The notes beneath the pieces are model-generated. The model made no database searches, was not told the DNA's origin, and saw only the letters and a program-made list of their open reading frames with translations. This document shows, piece after piece, positions 49,276 through 59,149 of a DNA stretch of 64,000 nt (position 1 is its first letter; every line of letters begins with the position of its first letter). The stretch comes from Bifidobacterium bifidum ATCC 29521 = JCM 1255 = DSM 20456 (GTDB taxonomy: Bacteria > Actinomycetota > Actinomycetes > Actinomycetales > Bifidobacteriaceae): the NCBI RefSeq assembly GCF_001025135.1, contig NZ_AP012323.1:1488001-1552000 (forward strand), read 5' to 3'. Position numbers and translations under genes: made by a program.

Positions 49276-50865
49276 TCATGCACGATGGCCTCCGATCTGC
49301 CGATTGCGGTCCTGGCCGGTGGCGCCGTCCTCCATGTCCATCGCCTTGATGACGGCATTGCGGCCGAATTTCCTCTTGACCTCCAGCAATGCAGTCTGCA
49401 TGTCATGCTCACGCCGCACATCACTGTTCGAAATGCCGACATGGCCATTGTCCCCCTCCTCCGCGGACGAATCGATCCGGGAAAACAGATCAAGCTGCTC
49501 GTAGCGTTTGCCAGCCGCAAGCTCATTCGCCGTGGCCACATCATCGGCGATGACGGTGAGCCGGCGCACCAACAGACGCGGATCCACGATGCGCTCGTAC
49601 AGCATCGTCATCGCCTCACGGATGCGAGTGGAAGACGAGGTGAACTCCCCCAGTCCGATCGACCCGGTGGCCGGCTTGGGGACCCGCCGCCCATACCGGT
49701 CGACGGACACCGGCCCGCGATAGCTCTTGCCCGCCTGATCGGAGGCCCGTTTCATCGCCGAATCCGCGCAGGAATCCAGTTTGATCGAGTCAAGGCTGCC
49801 GATGTCGTAGCCGACCGCGAGCGTCAGACGATTCGTCAGCACCCGCTTGCCGACAAGATCCAAGGCGAGCGCGTCCGCCATCTCCTTGACGATGAGCCGT
49901 CCCGTGGCATAGTCGGCGGGCCCGGTGAGCACCTGCCCACTGCTGATGCTGTGCGCATCCGGCTCATACGATTGGATGTCCGCGATCGTGCACGGCTCCC
50001 AGCCCCACGCATGGTCGATGAGTAGTTCGGCGTTCCTGCCGAACATGCGGTAGAGCAGATCCTCGTTGTAGTAGTCGGAGGCCCGGCCGATCGAGCATCG
50101 GGCGACGTCCCCCATGGTCAGCAGGCCGGCATGCTCAAGCTTCCGGGCATAGCCGCGACCGACCCGCCAGAAATCCGTAAGCGGACGATGGTTCCATAGC
50201 AGTCGCCGATACGACATCTCGTCAAGCTCCGCCACACGAACGCCATCCTCATCGGCGGGCATGTGCTTGGCCACGATGTCCATCGCCACCTTCGCCAGAT
50301 ACATGTTGGTGCCGATGCCAGCCGTGGCGGTGATGCCCGTCTGCGCGAGAATGTCACGCACGATGGCCCTCGCCATCTCGTGCGGGCCCATGCCCAGCGC
50401 GCGCAGATAGGGCGTGGCATCGATGAACACCTCATCGATCGAATAGACATGGATGTGCTCGGGCGCGGCATATCGCAGGTACACGCCGTACACCCTGCCG
50501 CTCACCTCCAGATAATGCGCCATTCGCGGCTTGGCGATCACCATCGACGCCTTCAATCTCGGGGAATGTTCAAGATCCTGAGAATCACAGGATTCACCGG
50601 ACAGCCGTCCGCCAGGAGCCAGCATCGCCCGCTCGGCGTTCACCGATGCCAAGCGCTGCCGAACCTCGAACAAACGTGCGCGTCCGGGAATGCCATACGC
50701 CTTCAGCGAAGGAGACACGGCCAGGCAGATGGTCTTGTCCGTACGCTCCTCATCCGCCACCACCAGATGCGTGCGCAGCGGGTCGAGACCACGGTCGTGG
50801 CACTCCACGGAAGCGTAAAAAGACTTCAGGTCTATGGCAAGATACACATGCTCGCCCCGAACCAT
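49276..50865 (-). CDS. Y-family DNA polymerase (UmuC/ImpB/SamB type)
   Basis: Translesion polymerase. 529 residues from ATG 50865, which follows GAAAGGGGGTGG; an in-frame ATG at 50904 is an alternative. Catalytic acids in AIDLKSFYASVE (motif I) and HVYSIDEVFID (motif III), helix-hairpin-helix in TDFWRVGRGYARKLEHAGLL, and little-finger domain from about 300. No C-terminal beta-clamp motif was identified. It probably forms an operon with the small gene downstream. No LexA box was recognised upstream. Confidence 0.88.
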   Translation of the reverse strand: MVRGEHVYLAIDLKSFYASVECHDRGLDPLRTHLVVADEERTDKTICLAVSPSLKAYGIPGRARLFEVRQRLASVNAERAMLAPGGRLSGESCDSQDLEHSPRLKASMVIAKPRMAHYLEVSGRVYGVYLRYAAPEHIHVYSIDEVFIDATPYLRALGMGPHEMARAIVRDILAQTGITATAGIGTNMYLAKVAMDIVAKHMPADEDGVRVAELDEMSYRRLLWNHRPLTDFWRVGRGYARKLEHAGLLTMGDVARCSIGRASDYYNEDLLYRMFGRNAELLIDHAWGWEPCTIADIQSYEPDAHSISSGQVLTGPADYATGRLIVKEMADALALDLVGKRVLTNRLTLAVGYDIGSLDSIKLDSCADSAMKRASDQAGKSYRGPVSVDRYGRRVPKPATGSIGLGEFTSSSTRIREAMTMLYERIVDPRLLVRRLTVIADDVATANELAAGKRYEQLDLFSRIDSSAEEGDNGHVGISNSDVRREHDMQTALLEVKRKFGRNAVIKAMDMEDGATGQDRNRQIGGHRA

Positions 50866-50972
50866 CGTCACCACCCCCTTTCGCGCTTTCGTTTCAGAGT
50901 ACAATCATTATGAGACATATGTTCGATAGTATGTCGCCGCCCATGAGGCCCATCTGCCACACCCCCGAGCGC

Positions 50973-50993
50973 GGATGTAGCCGCCGATTGGTA
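50973..50993 (+). promoter_or_regulatory. Shared pur leader motif upstream of purF
   Basis: ATGTAGCCGCC-G-ATTGGTA, matching 19 of 21 bases of the purC block. Both genes also share a CATG-TTTGGAAGG stretch at the ribosome site. The purF start lies 53 bases on. Confidence 0.5.
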
Positions 50994-51046
50994 CTGTGGA
51001 TAGGTAGCGAATCCCCTGTCTCCCATGTTTTGGAAGGAGCTTTGGC

Positions 51047-52555
51047 TTGTCAGCTGAACTCGAAGACATTCACGAAGAATGCGGCATCTTCGGCGTATGG
51101 GGTCACCCGGACGCCGCCCGCCTGACGTATTTCGGACTCCACGCACTGCAACACCGCGGTCAGGAAGGCGCCGGCATCGTCTCCAACGACCACGGCCATC
51201 TCATCGGACACCGCGGCCTCGGACTGCTGACCCAGGTGTTCGGCGACGAGCGCGAGATCGGACGGCTCACCGGCGACAAGGCGATCGGCCACGTGCGTTA
51301 TGCCACCGCCGGATCGGGCACCACCGACAACATCCAGCCGTTCATCTTCCGGTTCCACGACGGCGACGTGGCGCTGGGGCACAACGGAAACCTCACCAAC
51401 TGCGTGTCGTTGCGTCGCAAGCTGGAGGACGAAGGCGCGATCTTCCACTCCAACTCCGACACCGAAGTGCTCATGCACCTGATCCGCCGCTCCTCCAAGC
51501 CGACCTTCATGGACAAGCTCAAGGAGGCGCTCAACACCGTGCACGGCGGGTTCGCCTACCTCATCATGACCGAGGACGCGATGATCGGCGCGCTCGACCC
51601 GAACGGCTTCCGACCGCTGTCCCTCGGCAAGATGAAGAACGGCGCCTACGTGCTCGCCTCCGAGACCTGCGCTCTCGACGTCGTCGGCGCCGAACTGGTA
51701 CGCAACATCCGCCCCGGAGAGATCATCGTGGTCAACGACCACGGCTACAAGATCGTGCAGTACACCAACAAGACGCAGCTGGCCATCTGCTCCATGGAAT
51801 ACATCTACTTCGCCCGCCCGGACTCCAACATCTACGGCGTGAACGTGCACTCCGCCCGCAAGCGCATGGGCGCGCGCCTGGCCGAGGAATCCCCGGTCGA
51901 CGCCGACATGGTCATCGGCGTGCCCAACTCGTCGCTGTCCGCCGCGTCCGGTTACGCCGAGGCCGCGCACCTGCCCAACGAAATGGGCCTGATCAAGAAC
52001 CAGTACGTGGCCCGCACCTTCATCCAGCCCACGCAGGAGCTGCGCGAGCAGGGCGTGCGCATGAAACTGTCCGCCGTCCGCGGTGTCGTGCGCGGCAAGC
52101 GCGTCATCGTCATCGACGATTCGATCGTGCGCGGAACCACGTCCAAGCGCATCGTCCAGCTGCTCAAGGAAGCCGGCGCCGCCGAAGTGCACATGCGCAT
52201 CAGCTCGCCGCCGCTCAAATACCCGTGCTTCTACGGCATCGACATCTCCACCACCAAGGAGCTGATCGCCGCGAAGAAATCCGTCGAGGAGATCCGCGAC
52301 TTCATCGGCGCCGACTCCCTCGCCTTCCTGTCGCTCGACGGCTTGGTCGAATCCATCGGCCTCAACGCGCAGGCACCCTACGGCGGACTGTGCGTCGCCT
52401 ACTTCAACGGCGACTACCCGACCGCGCTCGACGACTACGAGACCGACTTCCTCAAGTCCCTCACCCCCGAGGACCGTGTCCGTCTGCCCGAATTCGCGCT
52501 CTACAAGAGCAAGTACGAAGGCAACGAGTACACCACCGCGCCGACGCAGCAATAA
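51047..52555 (+). CDS. purF: Amidophosphoribosyltransferase PurF
   Basis: Commits PRPP and glutamine to purine synthesis. 502 residues, TTG start after GAAGGAG. The N-terminal nucleophile Cys in [15 protein letters not shown] implies removal of an 11-residue propeptide. Glutaminase motifs [13 protein letters not shown] and [10 protein letters not shown]; the PRTase loop [26 protein letters not shown]-type [22 protein letters not shown] and [16 protein letters not shown] regions are intact. First of the purF-purM-purD run. Confidence 0.97.
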   Translation: MSAELEDIHEECGIFGVWGHPDAARLTYFGLHALQHRGQEGAGIVSNDHGHLIGHRGLGLLTQVFGDEREIGRLTGDKAIGHVRYATAGSGTTDNIQPFIFRFHDGDVALGHNGNLTNCVSLRRKLEDEGAIFHSNSDTEVLMHLIRRSSKPTFMDKLKEALNTVHGGFAYLIMTEDAMIGALDPNGFRPLSLGKMKNGAYVLASETCALDVVGAELVRNIRPGEIIVVNDHGYKIVQYTNKTQLAICSMEYIYFARPDSNIYGVNVHSARKRMGARLAEESPVDADMVIGVPNSSLSAASGYAEAAHLPNEMGLIKNQYVARTFIQPTQELREQGVRMKLSAVRGVVRGKRVIVIDDSIVRGTTSKRIVQLLKEAGAAEVHMRISSPPLKYPCFYGIDISTTKELIAAKKSVEEIRDFIGADSLAFLSLDGLVESIGLNAQAPYGGLCVAYFNGDYPTALDDYETDFLKSLTPEDRVRLPEFALYKSKYEGNEYTTAPTQQ

Positions 52556-52627
52556 AGGCGTTCCAGCACCACAGACCAATCCCAATCCCGACACAACCCA
52601 ACAAGCATCATCCAAGAAAGGTACGTC

Positions 52628-53665
52628 ATGCCACAAGCATATGAAAACGCCGGTGTCAGCGTGGAAGCCGGCTACGAGGTCGTCAAGCGCATCAAATCGC
52701 ACGTCGCCCGCACCAACCGTCCCGGCGTCGTCGGCGGCATCGGCGGCTTCGGCGGCCTGTTCGACCTCGCGTCCCTCGGCTACAAGGAGCCCGTGCTGAT
52801 CTCCGGCACCGACGGCGTCGGCACCAAGCTCGTCGTCGCCAAGATGGTCGACAAGCACGACACCATCGGCGTCGACTGCGTGGCCATGTGCGTCAACGAC
52901 ATCGCCGCCCAAGGCGCCGAGCCGCTGTTCTTCCTCGACTACATCGCCTGCGGCAAGAACGATCCGGCGCTGCTCGAACAGGTCGTCTCCGGCGTGGCCG
53001 ACGGATGCGTGCAGTCCGATGCCGGTCTGATCGGCGGCGAGACCGCCGAAATGCCCGGCATGTATGACGAAGACGAATACGATCTGGCCGGATTCGCGGT
53101 CGGCGTGGCCGAAAAGTCCGCCATCGTCGACGGCTCCGGCATCACCGCCGGCGACGTGCTCATCGGACTGCCATCCACCGGCGTGCACTCCAACGGCTTC
53201 TCCCTCGTGCGCAAGGCCCTGTTCGAGCAGGCCGGCTATACCGTCGACACCGTGCTCCCCGAACTCGGCGGAGCCAAGCTCGGCGACGTGCTGCTCACCC
53301 CGACCAAGATCTACGTCAAGACACTCAAGCCCCTATTCAAGGCAGGCGTCGTCAAGGGCGTCGCCCACATCACCGGCGGCGGTTTCATCGAGAACATCCC
53401 CCGTATGATCCCCGACGGCCTCGCCGCCGACATCACGCTCGGATCCTGGCCCGTCCTTCCCATCTTCGACGTCCTGGAACGCGCCGGCGACATCGACCAC
53501 AAGGAGATGTACAACATCTTCAACATGGGCATCGGCATGGTGCTCGCCGTCTCCGCCGAACGCGCCGACGAGACGCTCGCCCTGCTCAAGGACAACGGCG
53601 AAGCCGGATATGCGATCGGCACGATCGTCCCCGACACCGACGGCACGCAGATCACGCTGAAGTAA
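52628..53665 (+). CDS. purM: AIR synthetase PurM
   Basis: Closes FGAM to AIR with ATP. 345 residues: [103 protein letters not shown] and [22 protein letters not shown] precedes the ATG. 72 bases separate it from purF. Confidence 0.97.
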   Translation: MPQAYENAGVSVEAGYEVVKRIKSHVARTNRPGVVGGIGGFGGLFDLASLGYKEPVLISGTDGVGTKLVVAKMVDKHDTIGVDCVAMCVNDIAAQGAEPLFFLDYIACGKNDPALLEQVVSGVADGCVQSDAGLIGGETAEMPGMYDEDEYDLAGFAVGVAEKSAIVDGSGITAGDVLIGLPSTGVHSNGFSLVRKALFEQAGYTVDTVLPELGGAKLGDVLLTPTKIYVKTLKPLFKAGVVKGVAHITGGGFIENIPRMIPDGLAADITLGSWPVLPIFDVLERAGDIDHKEMYNIFNMGIGMVLAVSAERADETLALLKDNGEAGYAIGTIVPDTDGTQITLK

Positions 53666-53675
53666 GCATCCACTC

Positions 53676-53703
53676 CCGCACTCCTCACTGATGGGGAGTG
53701 CGG
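53676..53703. terminator. Hairpins in the purM-purD gap
   Basis: CCGCACTCC, ten bases, GGAGTGCGG. The same gap also has a run of eight C (53734-53741) and two small hairpins (GTCCG...CGGAC; GCCCCGC..GCGGGGC) just before purD. They may set relative expression within the operon. Confidence 0.4.
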
Positions 53704-53794
53704 TCACAAGCGAATCCGGGGGTGGCCGGCAAGCCCCCCCCAGTCCGTCTGCAACGGACAGCCCCGCCAGCGGGGCCTGAAGAAAGGACACATC

Positions 53795-55060
53795 ATGGGT
53801 CAGAAAGTCTTGGTCATCGGCTCGGGCGCACGCGAACACGACATCGCGCACGCGCTGCTGCGCGGCGACAGCGTCAGCGAAGTCACCGTCGCCTCCGGCA
53901 ACCCCGGCATGGAACTGGACGGCATCCGCACCACCCAAATCAACGAATCAAACCACGCCGCCTTCATCAGCTTCATGCAGCACAACCAGTACGACTGGGC
54001 GTTCGTCGGCCCTGAAGTCCCCCTGATCGAAGGACTCGTCGACGACTTCGCCGCGGCCGGCATCAAGGCCTTCGGCCCCAACAAGGCCGCCGCCCAGATC
54101 GAAGGCTCCAAAGACTTCGCCAAGCAGCTGATGGCCCGCCACAACATCCCCACCGCCCAATACCGCACCTTCGACAACCTCGAAGACTCCGTCGCCTACG
54201 TGCGCGAACACGGCGCCCCCATCGTCGTCAAGGCCGACGGACTCGCCGCCGGCAAGGGTGTCACCGTCGCCATGGACGTCGACACCGCCATCACCGCTCT
54301 CGACGACATCTTCATCGACCACCGCTTCGGCAAGGCCGGCGCCAAGGTCGTCATCGAAGACTTCCTCGAAGGCCAGGAATTCTCCCTCATGAGCTTCGTC
54401 CGCGGCACCGAATTCTGGCCCATGCCCATCTCCCAGGACCACAAGCGCGCCTACGACAACGACGAAGGACCCAACACCGGCGGCATGGGCGCCTACAGCC
54501 CCGTTCCCCAGATCGGCCAGGACGTCATCGACACCGCTATCGACACCATCGTGCGCCCCACCGTCGAAGCCATGGCCGCCGAAGGCACCCCCTTCACCGG
54601 CATCCTCTACGCCGGCCTCATCGCCACCGCCGACGGCCCCAAGGTCATCGAATTCAACGCCCGCTTCGGCGACCCCGAAACCGAAGTCGTCCTCCCCAAG
54701 CTCACCAGCGATTTCGGAGCAGCCATCAGCGCCATCCTCGACGGCGGCACCCCCGCCTTCACCTGGGACAGCGACAACGCCACCCTCGGCGTCGTCCTCG
54801 CCTCCAACGGCTACCCCGTCAACGTCATCAAGGGTGCCAAAATCCCCTCCATCCCCGTCGACGACACCTCCCACGTCTACTACGCCGGCGTCTCCAACAG
54901 CGACCAAGGCCTCGTCGCCTCCTCCGGACGCGTCCTCCTCATCGAAACCACCGCCCCCGACCTCAAGTCCGCCCAAGACAAGGTCTACGCAATCATCGAC
55001 AAGCTGGACACGGAGGGAATGTTTTACCGCCACGACATCGGTGCCAAAGCGCTGAAGTGA
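53795..55060 (+). CDS. purD: GAR synthetase PurD
   Basis: Joins glycine to phosphoribosylamine with ATP. 421 residues: VLVIGSGAREHDIAHALLRG, VGPEVPLIEGLVDDF, KADGLAAGKGVTVAMDVD, EFSLMSFVRG, NTGGMGAYSPVPQ and EFNARFGDPETEVVLP. AAGAAAGG lies before the ATG. The stop codon is part of a long inverted repeat with the downstream bases. Confidence 0.97.
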   Translation: MGQKVLVIGSGAREHDIAHALLRGDSVSEVTVASGNPGMELDGIRTTQINESNHAAFISFMQHNQYDWAFVGPEVPLIEGLVDDFAAAGIKAFGPNKAAAQIEGSKDFAKQLMARHNIPTAQYRTFDNLEDSVAYVREHGAPIVVKADGLAAGKGVTVAMDVDTAITALDDIFIDHRFGKAGAKVVIEDFLEGQEFSLMSFVRGTEFWPMPISQDHKRAYDNDEGPNTGGMGAYSPVPQIGQDVIDTAIDTIVRPTVEAMAAEGTPFTGILYAGLIATADGPKVIEFNARFGDPETEVVLPKLTSDFGAAISAILDGGTPAFTWDSDNATLGVVLASNGYPVNVIKGAKIPSIPVDDTSHVYYAGVSNSDQGLVASSGRVLLIETTAPDLKSAQDKVYAIIDKLDTEGMFYRHDIGAKALK

Positions 55061-55166
55061 GTTGTGCGGCGCATCTGCTGCGTTGCGGAACGCTCGAAGT
55101 ACCATCGTACGTCGTCGCATTCCGCGCCTTGCATCTGCACCACACAACTCACTTCAGGCGGTAAAA
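55022..55166. repeat. Nested inverted repeat spanning the end of purD
   Basis: Outer pair TTTTACCGCC (55022-55031) / GGCGGTAAAA (55157-55166); inner perfect 15-bp pair CTGAAGTGAGTTGTG (55052-55066) / complement (55143-55157). The downstream half is an inverted, shortened copy of the purD 3' end, so it probably arose by inverted duplication. Confidence 0.6.
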
Positions 55167-55189
55167 AGCCGTGTATGGCATGCCTATGA

Positions 55190-55218
55190 AATTGCCCCCG
55201 CTAGTAGCGGGGGCAATT
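55190..55218. terminator. 13-bp hairpin between convergent purD and LtaS-like genes
   Basis: AATTGCCCCCGCT, AGT, exact complement, followed on the plus strand by GCTATTTTG. It probably serves both genes. Confidence 0.75.
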
Positions 55219-55234
55219 GCTATTTTGTGAGGCC

Positions 55235-57373
55235 TTACGGCAGATCCATGAAGTCGGTGTCTTTCAGATAGTTTTTGCCGGCCGTGATGTCGTACTGGAT
55301 GAGCTTGTAATCGGTCATCAGCTGCTTGGTCTGCTCGTCGAACTCGTCCTCGGCCATCGGGTTGCCCGCCGCGTCAAGATAGATATCCTGCCCCTCGGGG
55401 ATGCGGTCCCATCCCTGGATCTTGTTGACCACCGGCGGCTCCATGGCGGAGACCTTCTTGTGCATGAGCGTCAGGAACGCCAGGTACGGCGACACCTTCG
55501 CGTTCATGTGCTCCGCAGTCTGCGCCACGAAATAGTTCGGCGACGAGTACACGCTGTTGTCGACCTTCTTGCCCTGCGAGCCGGACGCCTTGTTGGACCA
55601 TATGAAATAATCCGTCAAATGCAGCGCCAGCGAATTGTTCGTATCCTGGCTGGCGGTTTCGTAGATGCCCGGCAGATGGTCGCCATAGAACACGACCGTC
55701 ACCGGCTTGTCGAGCTTGTTGAGCTCATCGAGGAAGTTCTTCGTCTCCGTATCGGTGATGCTCGCGCCCTTCGCATACGTGTCGATAGCCGTCACTTCGT
55801 CGGAGCCGAGGGAATCGGCGCCGTCGGCCGCGGTGGCCTTGAACTCGTTGTCGGCATACCAGTCGTTGTACGGCATATGGTTCTGCATCGTGATGATCTG
55901 GATGAACTGGTTCGAATCGGTCGAGCTGATGTCCTCCAACGCGCTCTGATACGTGGCCTTGTCGGACACGTACGGGGAACGGTCGATCTTGTCCCGATGC
56001 TTGATGATGTCGTCGCCCTGCAGCGTGTAGAAATGCGCGAATCCGAACTTCTTGTAGTTCGTCGCACGCGAATACATCGACGGCTCATACGGGTGGAAGG
56101 CGATGGAGTTCTTCGGAGCCCCCCACATCTGGTTGATCGTCGGCGTCCAATGCTGCCCCGGTACCAGCTGCTGGTACGGGCTGGTCAGAGACGAGTCGAA
56201 ATTCGCCATGCTCAGGCCCGACAATCCCATATACTCCAAGTTCGCGGTGCCGCCACCGTATCCGGACGACAGCATCAGACCGCTGGTCGTGCCGGATTTG
56301 ATGGCACGGACCTCCGGAATGGCGTCCTTGTTGAGCTTCACACCGGGTACGCGCGCGGGGTCTGAGAACGATTCGGACAGCACGTAGACCACCGTCGAAT
56401 CGGTCATGTTCTTCGTGCGCGAGGCGTTGATCTTCTCGGCGGCGGCCTCGTACCTCTTGACGACCTCCTTCATCGTGGCCTCGCTGTAATCGCTCGGCTC
56501 ATCCATGATCGTCGGGTTGAGCTGCCGGGTGAACGAGACCAGCGGACCGTTGCGCTGCGCGTCATACACGGAATCCCACATCGAAGGAGTGTCGCCCAGG
56601 GCCTTGGAAAAACCGTTCGCCCACGAGCCGACAGTGCTGACCTGGTCACAGTACAGGCCGAAGAACAACGACGGCAGCAGGAACACCATCAGACGGATTC
56701 CGGCGGCCAACCCCTTGTTGTCGAAACGGATCATGCGACCATGCCGGCCATCGACATGGTTGAGCACCACGAACAGTGCGACGAACACCAGGAACACCGC
56801 GAGTGCGCCGAGGATGATCCAATGGGCCCCCGGAGGGGTGAAACTCATCAGATTGCCGGTATTCGAGCCGAGGAAGCCCAGGTCGGACGGCAGAATCGCC
56901 TCATAGCGTATGGACACCTTGAAATGCTCGATGACGCCCACGATGATGGCCACGGCCAGCAGCACCGGCGTGGCTATCCAGAACCGGTTGAACAGCATGA
57001 GCAGCGCCAGATACAGCGCGCCGATGAGCAGCAGGTTCAGCACGAACACGAAGTTGCCCTTGGTCCACATCTTCGACACGAAACCCCAGCCCACGACGGG
57101 ACTGGACAGCTGCACGCGCGTGCCGGACTGGCTGACGCCCCACTGCAGCGCAGCGACCGCCGCCATGTCGAACACCACGAACAGGACACCGTACAGCCAG
57201 CCGGGGAACGGCTTATACTCACGGCGACCGCCGTTTCTGCCGCCTTTGCCGCCGTTCCTGCCGGAAGAGGAGTCGGCCCGCTTGATATCCAGCACCTCGA
57301 TCTCGCCGGACGGGCTGACGGCATCGGCCACGTTCGTACCGTCGTCGTTCTTGTCGTTTATTTCGTCGCTCAT
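55235..57373 (-). CDS. LtaS/MdoB-like membrane phosphoglycerol transferase (sulfatase fold)
   Basis: 712 residues: polar cytoplasmic start, five helices to about residue 255, then an extracellular alkaline-phosphatase fold. Seen: VYVLSESFSDPARVPGVKL (metal Glu), catalytic Thr in YGGGTANLEYMGLSGLSM, FHPYEPSMYSR, IITMQNHMPYNDWY and VVFYGDHLPGIY (metal Asp-His). The family adds glycerol phosphate from phosphatidylglycerol to lipoteichoic-acid or glucan acceptors. The start at 57373 (MSDEINDKNDDG) has no strong ribosome site; a longer frame to 57451 reads unlike protein. Confidence 0.88.
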   Translation of the reverse strand: MSDEINDKNDDGTNVADAVSPSGEIEVLDIKRADSSSGRNGGKGGRNGGRREYKPFPGWLYGVLFVVFDMAAVAALQWGVSQSGTRVQLSSPVVGWGFVSKMWTKGNFVFVLNLLLIGALYLALLMLFNRFWIATPVLLAVAIIVGVIEHFKVSIRYEAILPSDLGFLGSNTGNLMSFTPPGAHWIILGALAVFLVFVALFVVLNHVDGRHGRMIRFDNKGLAAGIRLMVFLLPSLFFGLYCDQVSTVGSWANGFSKALGDTPSMWDSVYDAQRNGPLVSFTRQLNPTIMDEPSDYSEATMKEVVKRYEAAAEKINASRTKNMTDSTVVYVLSESFSDPARVPGVKLNKDAIPEVRAIKSGTTSGLMLSSGYGGGTANLEYMGLSGLSMANFDSSLTSPYQQLVPGQHWTPTINQMWGAPKNSIAFHPYEPSMYSRATNYKKFGFAHFYTLQGDDIIKHRDKIDRSPYVSDKATYQSALEDISSTDSNQFIQIITMQNHMPYNDWYADNEFKATAADGADSLGSDEVTAIDTYAKGASITDTETKNFLDELNKLDKPVTVVFYGDHLPGIYETASQDTNNSLALHLTDYFIWSNKASGSQGKKVDNSVYSSPNYFVAQTAEHMNAKVSPYLAFLTLMHKKVSAMEPPVVNKIQGWDRIPEGQDIYLDAAGNPMAEDEFDEQTKQLMTDYKLIQYDITAGKNYLKDTDFMDLP

Positions 57374-57769
57374 ATACCCGCACTTCGTGTGATTCGCATG
57401 GCGCCATCCGACCCATGCCCAATTCGTTATCGGCCATATACACGTCATCATGGTTCTTCCGCCACGTCACGCGCGGAAGGGAACGGCCATGCGCCGCCAT
57501 GATGAATACCGAATGACATTCTAGTAAAGAAACGACGACAATGGTACATCACGTTCACTGATATTTCCCTGAATCTCCCCGTATGAGACCAGTCTGAGAC
57601 CCGTATGGGCCACTCGCCGCCCGTTGGAATCCGCGCGGAAGAGCCCCGCATGATCCGCATAAGTGGGCCCCGTATACAGCATCGGGCAATATCATCCCTG
57701 AGACGGACGAAAGGCGCCGGGTCATACCGGGTAATATCAACCGATGACACTTACAAGGGGGATGATCGC
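57374..57769. other. Divergent intergenic region, no gene seen
   Basis: Holds a TAGAAT word reading to the minus strand (57519-57524) and three copies of CCCGTAT (near 57571, 57600 and 57669). Nothing codes convincingly. Confidence 0.4.
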
Positions 57770-59149
57770 ATGGAATCGTTGCCGAGTTGGGTGACGAGGT
57801 TACTGCATATACGACTCGTCTCAGGCCCGTTGCCAACCACGATATGGGTGATTGTCGGCGTGGGAGTGGCGATATTGCTGCTGTGGCAGGTCTTCAGGAG
57901 CGATCGGTCCAAGCTGGCGAGGCAGGTGCCCATCATGCTTGTCTGCGGTGGCTTCGGCCTGCTGGTCATGTGGCTGCTTTCCGAAAAAATCATGGTATTC
58001 GGCGTATCGCTGGGCTGGCCCGTCATCATGGCTGCGGCCGCGTGCTGCGCGCTGTTGGGACTGCTGGTGACGACCATCGTGCACGCCCGGCGCGCCCGGC
58101 GCCTGATGGCCGCGGTGCTCATCCCATTCGTGCTGGTCTCCACCGCGCTCCGTATCGACTCGATTTACGGGGAGTATCAGACCATCGGCTCGCTGATCGG
58201 CTATTCGTCATATCATCCGCTCAGCACGTCGCACATGCAGAAGGGGACCCTGACCGTCGATGAATGGCTGCGCGAGGTGCTCGATGGCAAACTGCCGCCC
58301 GCCGCCGCGCACGGCAAGGTCTATTCGGTGGACATATCCAACACAGCCTCCGGATTCCGCGCGCGTACCGCGGCCGTCTACATGCCGCCAGCCGCTCTGA
58401 GCGACACACCGCCAGAGCTGCCGGTACTCGTCATGCTCGCCGGGCAGCCGGGCAATCCGGACCGCGTGTTCTCGGCCAGCGGCATCGCCGCGATCCTGGA
58501 CCAGTATGCGAAGGCGCATCACGGTCTGGCGCCCATCGTCATCTCGCCCGACCAGAACGGCGACAACACGGTGAACAGCCTGTGCGCCGACACGACCAAG
58601 GTCGGACGCGCGGAGACGTATCTGACCGTCGACGTGCCACGGTGGATCAAAGCGCATCTGCCCGTGTCCCGGCAGGCGCGGGATTGGGCGATCGGCGGGT
58701 TCTCGCAGGGTGGCACGTGTGCCACCCAGTTGGGACCGCGGCACCCGGACATATTCGGCTCCATCATCGCCGTGGACGGCGAGCTGAAGCCCACCGCCGG
58801 ATCCGTGGAGCATATGGTCGCCGAATATTTCAACGGCGACCGCAGCGCCTATGAGGCTCAAGTGCCGGCCAACGCCATCGCCGACCACGCGCCTTCCAAC
58901 CAGATCATGATTCTGGGGGCGGGCAAGCGCGACGCGAGATCCATAAAAAACGTCATCGTCAACGGCCAGGCCGGTGTCAAGGCCGGCATGCACGTCGTGA
59001 AGATCGTCGTGCCTGACACCGGCCATGACTGGCATTCCGTCAACGCGACATTGGAGGCGGCCGTCCCCTGGCTGTGCGCGCACCGCTGGGGTCTGGGCGA
59101 AACGGGCCTGACATGGTCCGACTATCCGAGAATCGAGGTTCTGCAATGA
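57770..59149 (+). CDS. Membrane-anchored esterase-family alpha/beta hydrolase
   Basis: 459 residues: four helices in the first 145 residues (TIWVIVGVGVAILLLWQVF, IMLVCGGFGLLVMWLL, PVIMAAAACCALLGLLVTTI, LMAAVLIPFVLVSTAL), then an extracellular esterase-D/antigen-85-like domain. Nucleophile elbow GGFSQGGTCA, Asp in the IVPD stretch near DTGHDWH, and the catalytic His there. AAGGGGG lies before ATG 57770. Its stop overlaps the start of the MprF-like gene (ATGA), so the two are coupled; an envelope-lipid or acyl-ester role is inferred. Confidence 0.85.
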   Translation: MESLPSWVTRLLHIRLVSGPLPTTIWVIVGVGVAILLLWQVFRSDRSKLARQVPIMLVCGGFGLLVMWLLSEKIMVFGVSLGWPVIMAAAACCALLGLLVTTIVHARRARRLMAAVLIPFVLVSTALRIDSIYGEYQTIGSLIGYSSYHPLSTSHMQKGTLTVDEWLREVLDGKLPPAAAHGKVYSVDISNTASGFRARTAAVYMPPAALSDTPPELPVLVMLAGQPGNPDRVFSASGIAAILDQYAKAHHGLAPIVISPDQNGDNTVNSLCADTTKVGRAETYLTVDVPRWIKAHLPVSRQARDWAIGGFSQGGTCATQLGPRHPDIFGSIIAVDGELKPTAGSVEHMVAEYFNGDRSAYEAQVPANAIADHAPSNQIMILGAGKRDARSIKNVIVNGQAGVKAGMHVVKIVVPDTGHDWHSVNATLEAAVPWLCAHRWGLGETGLTWSDYPRIEVLQ

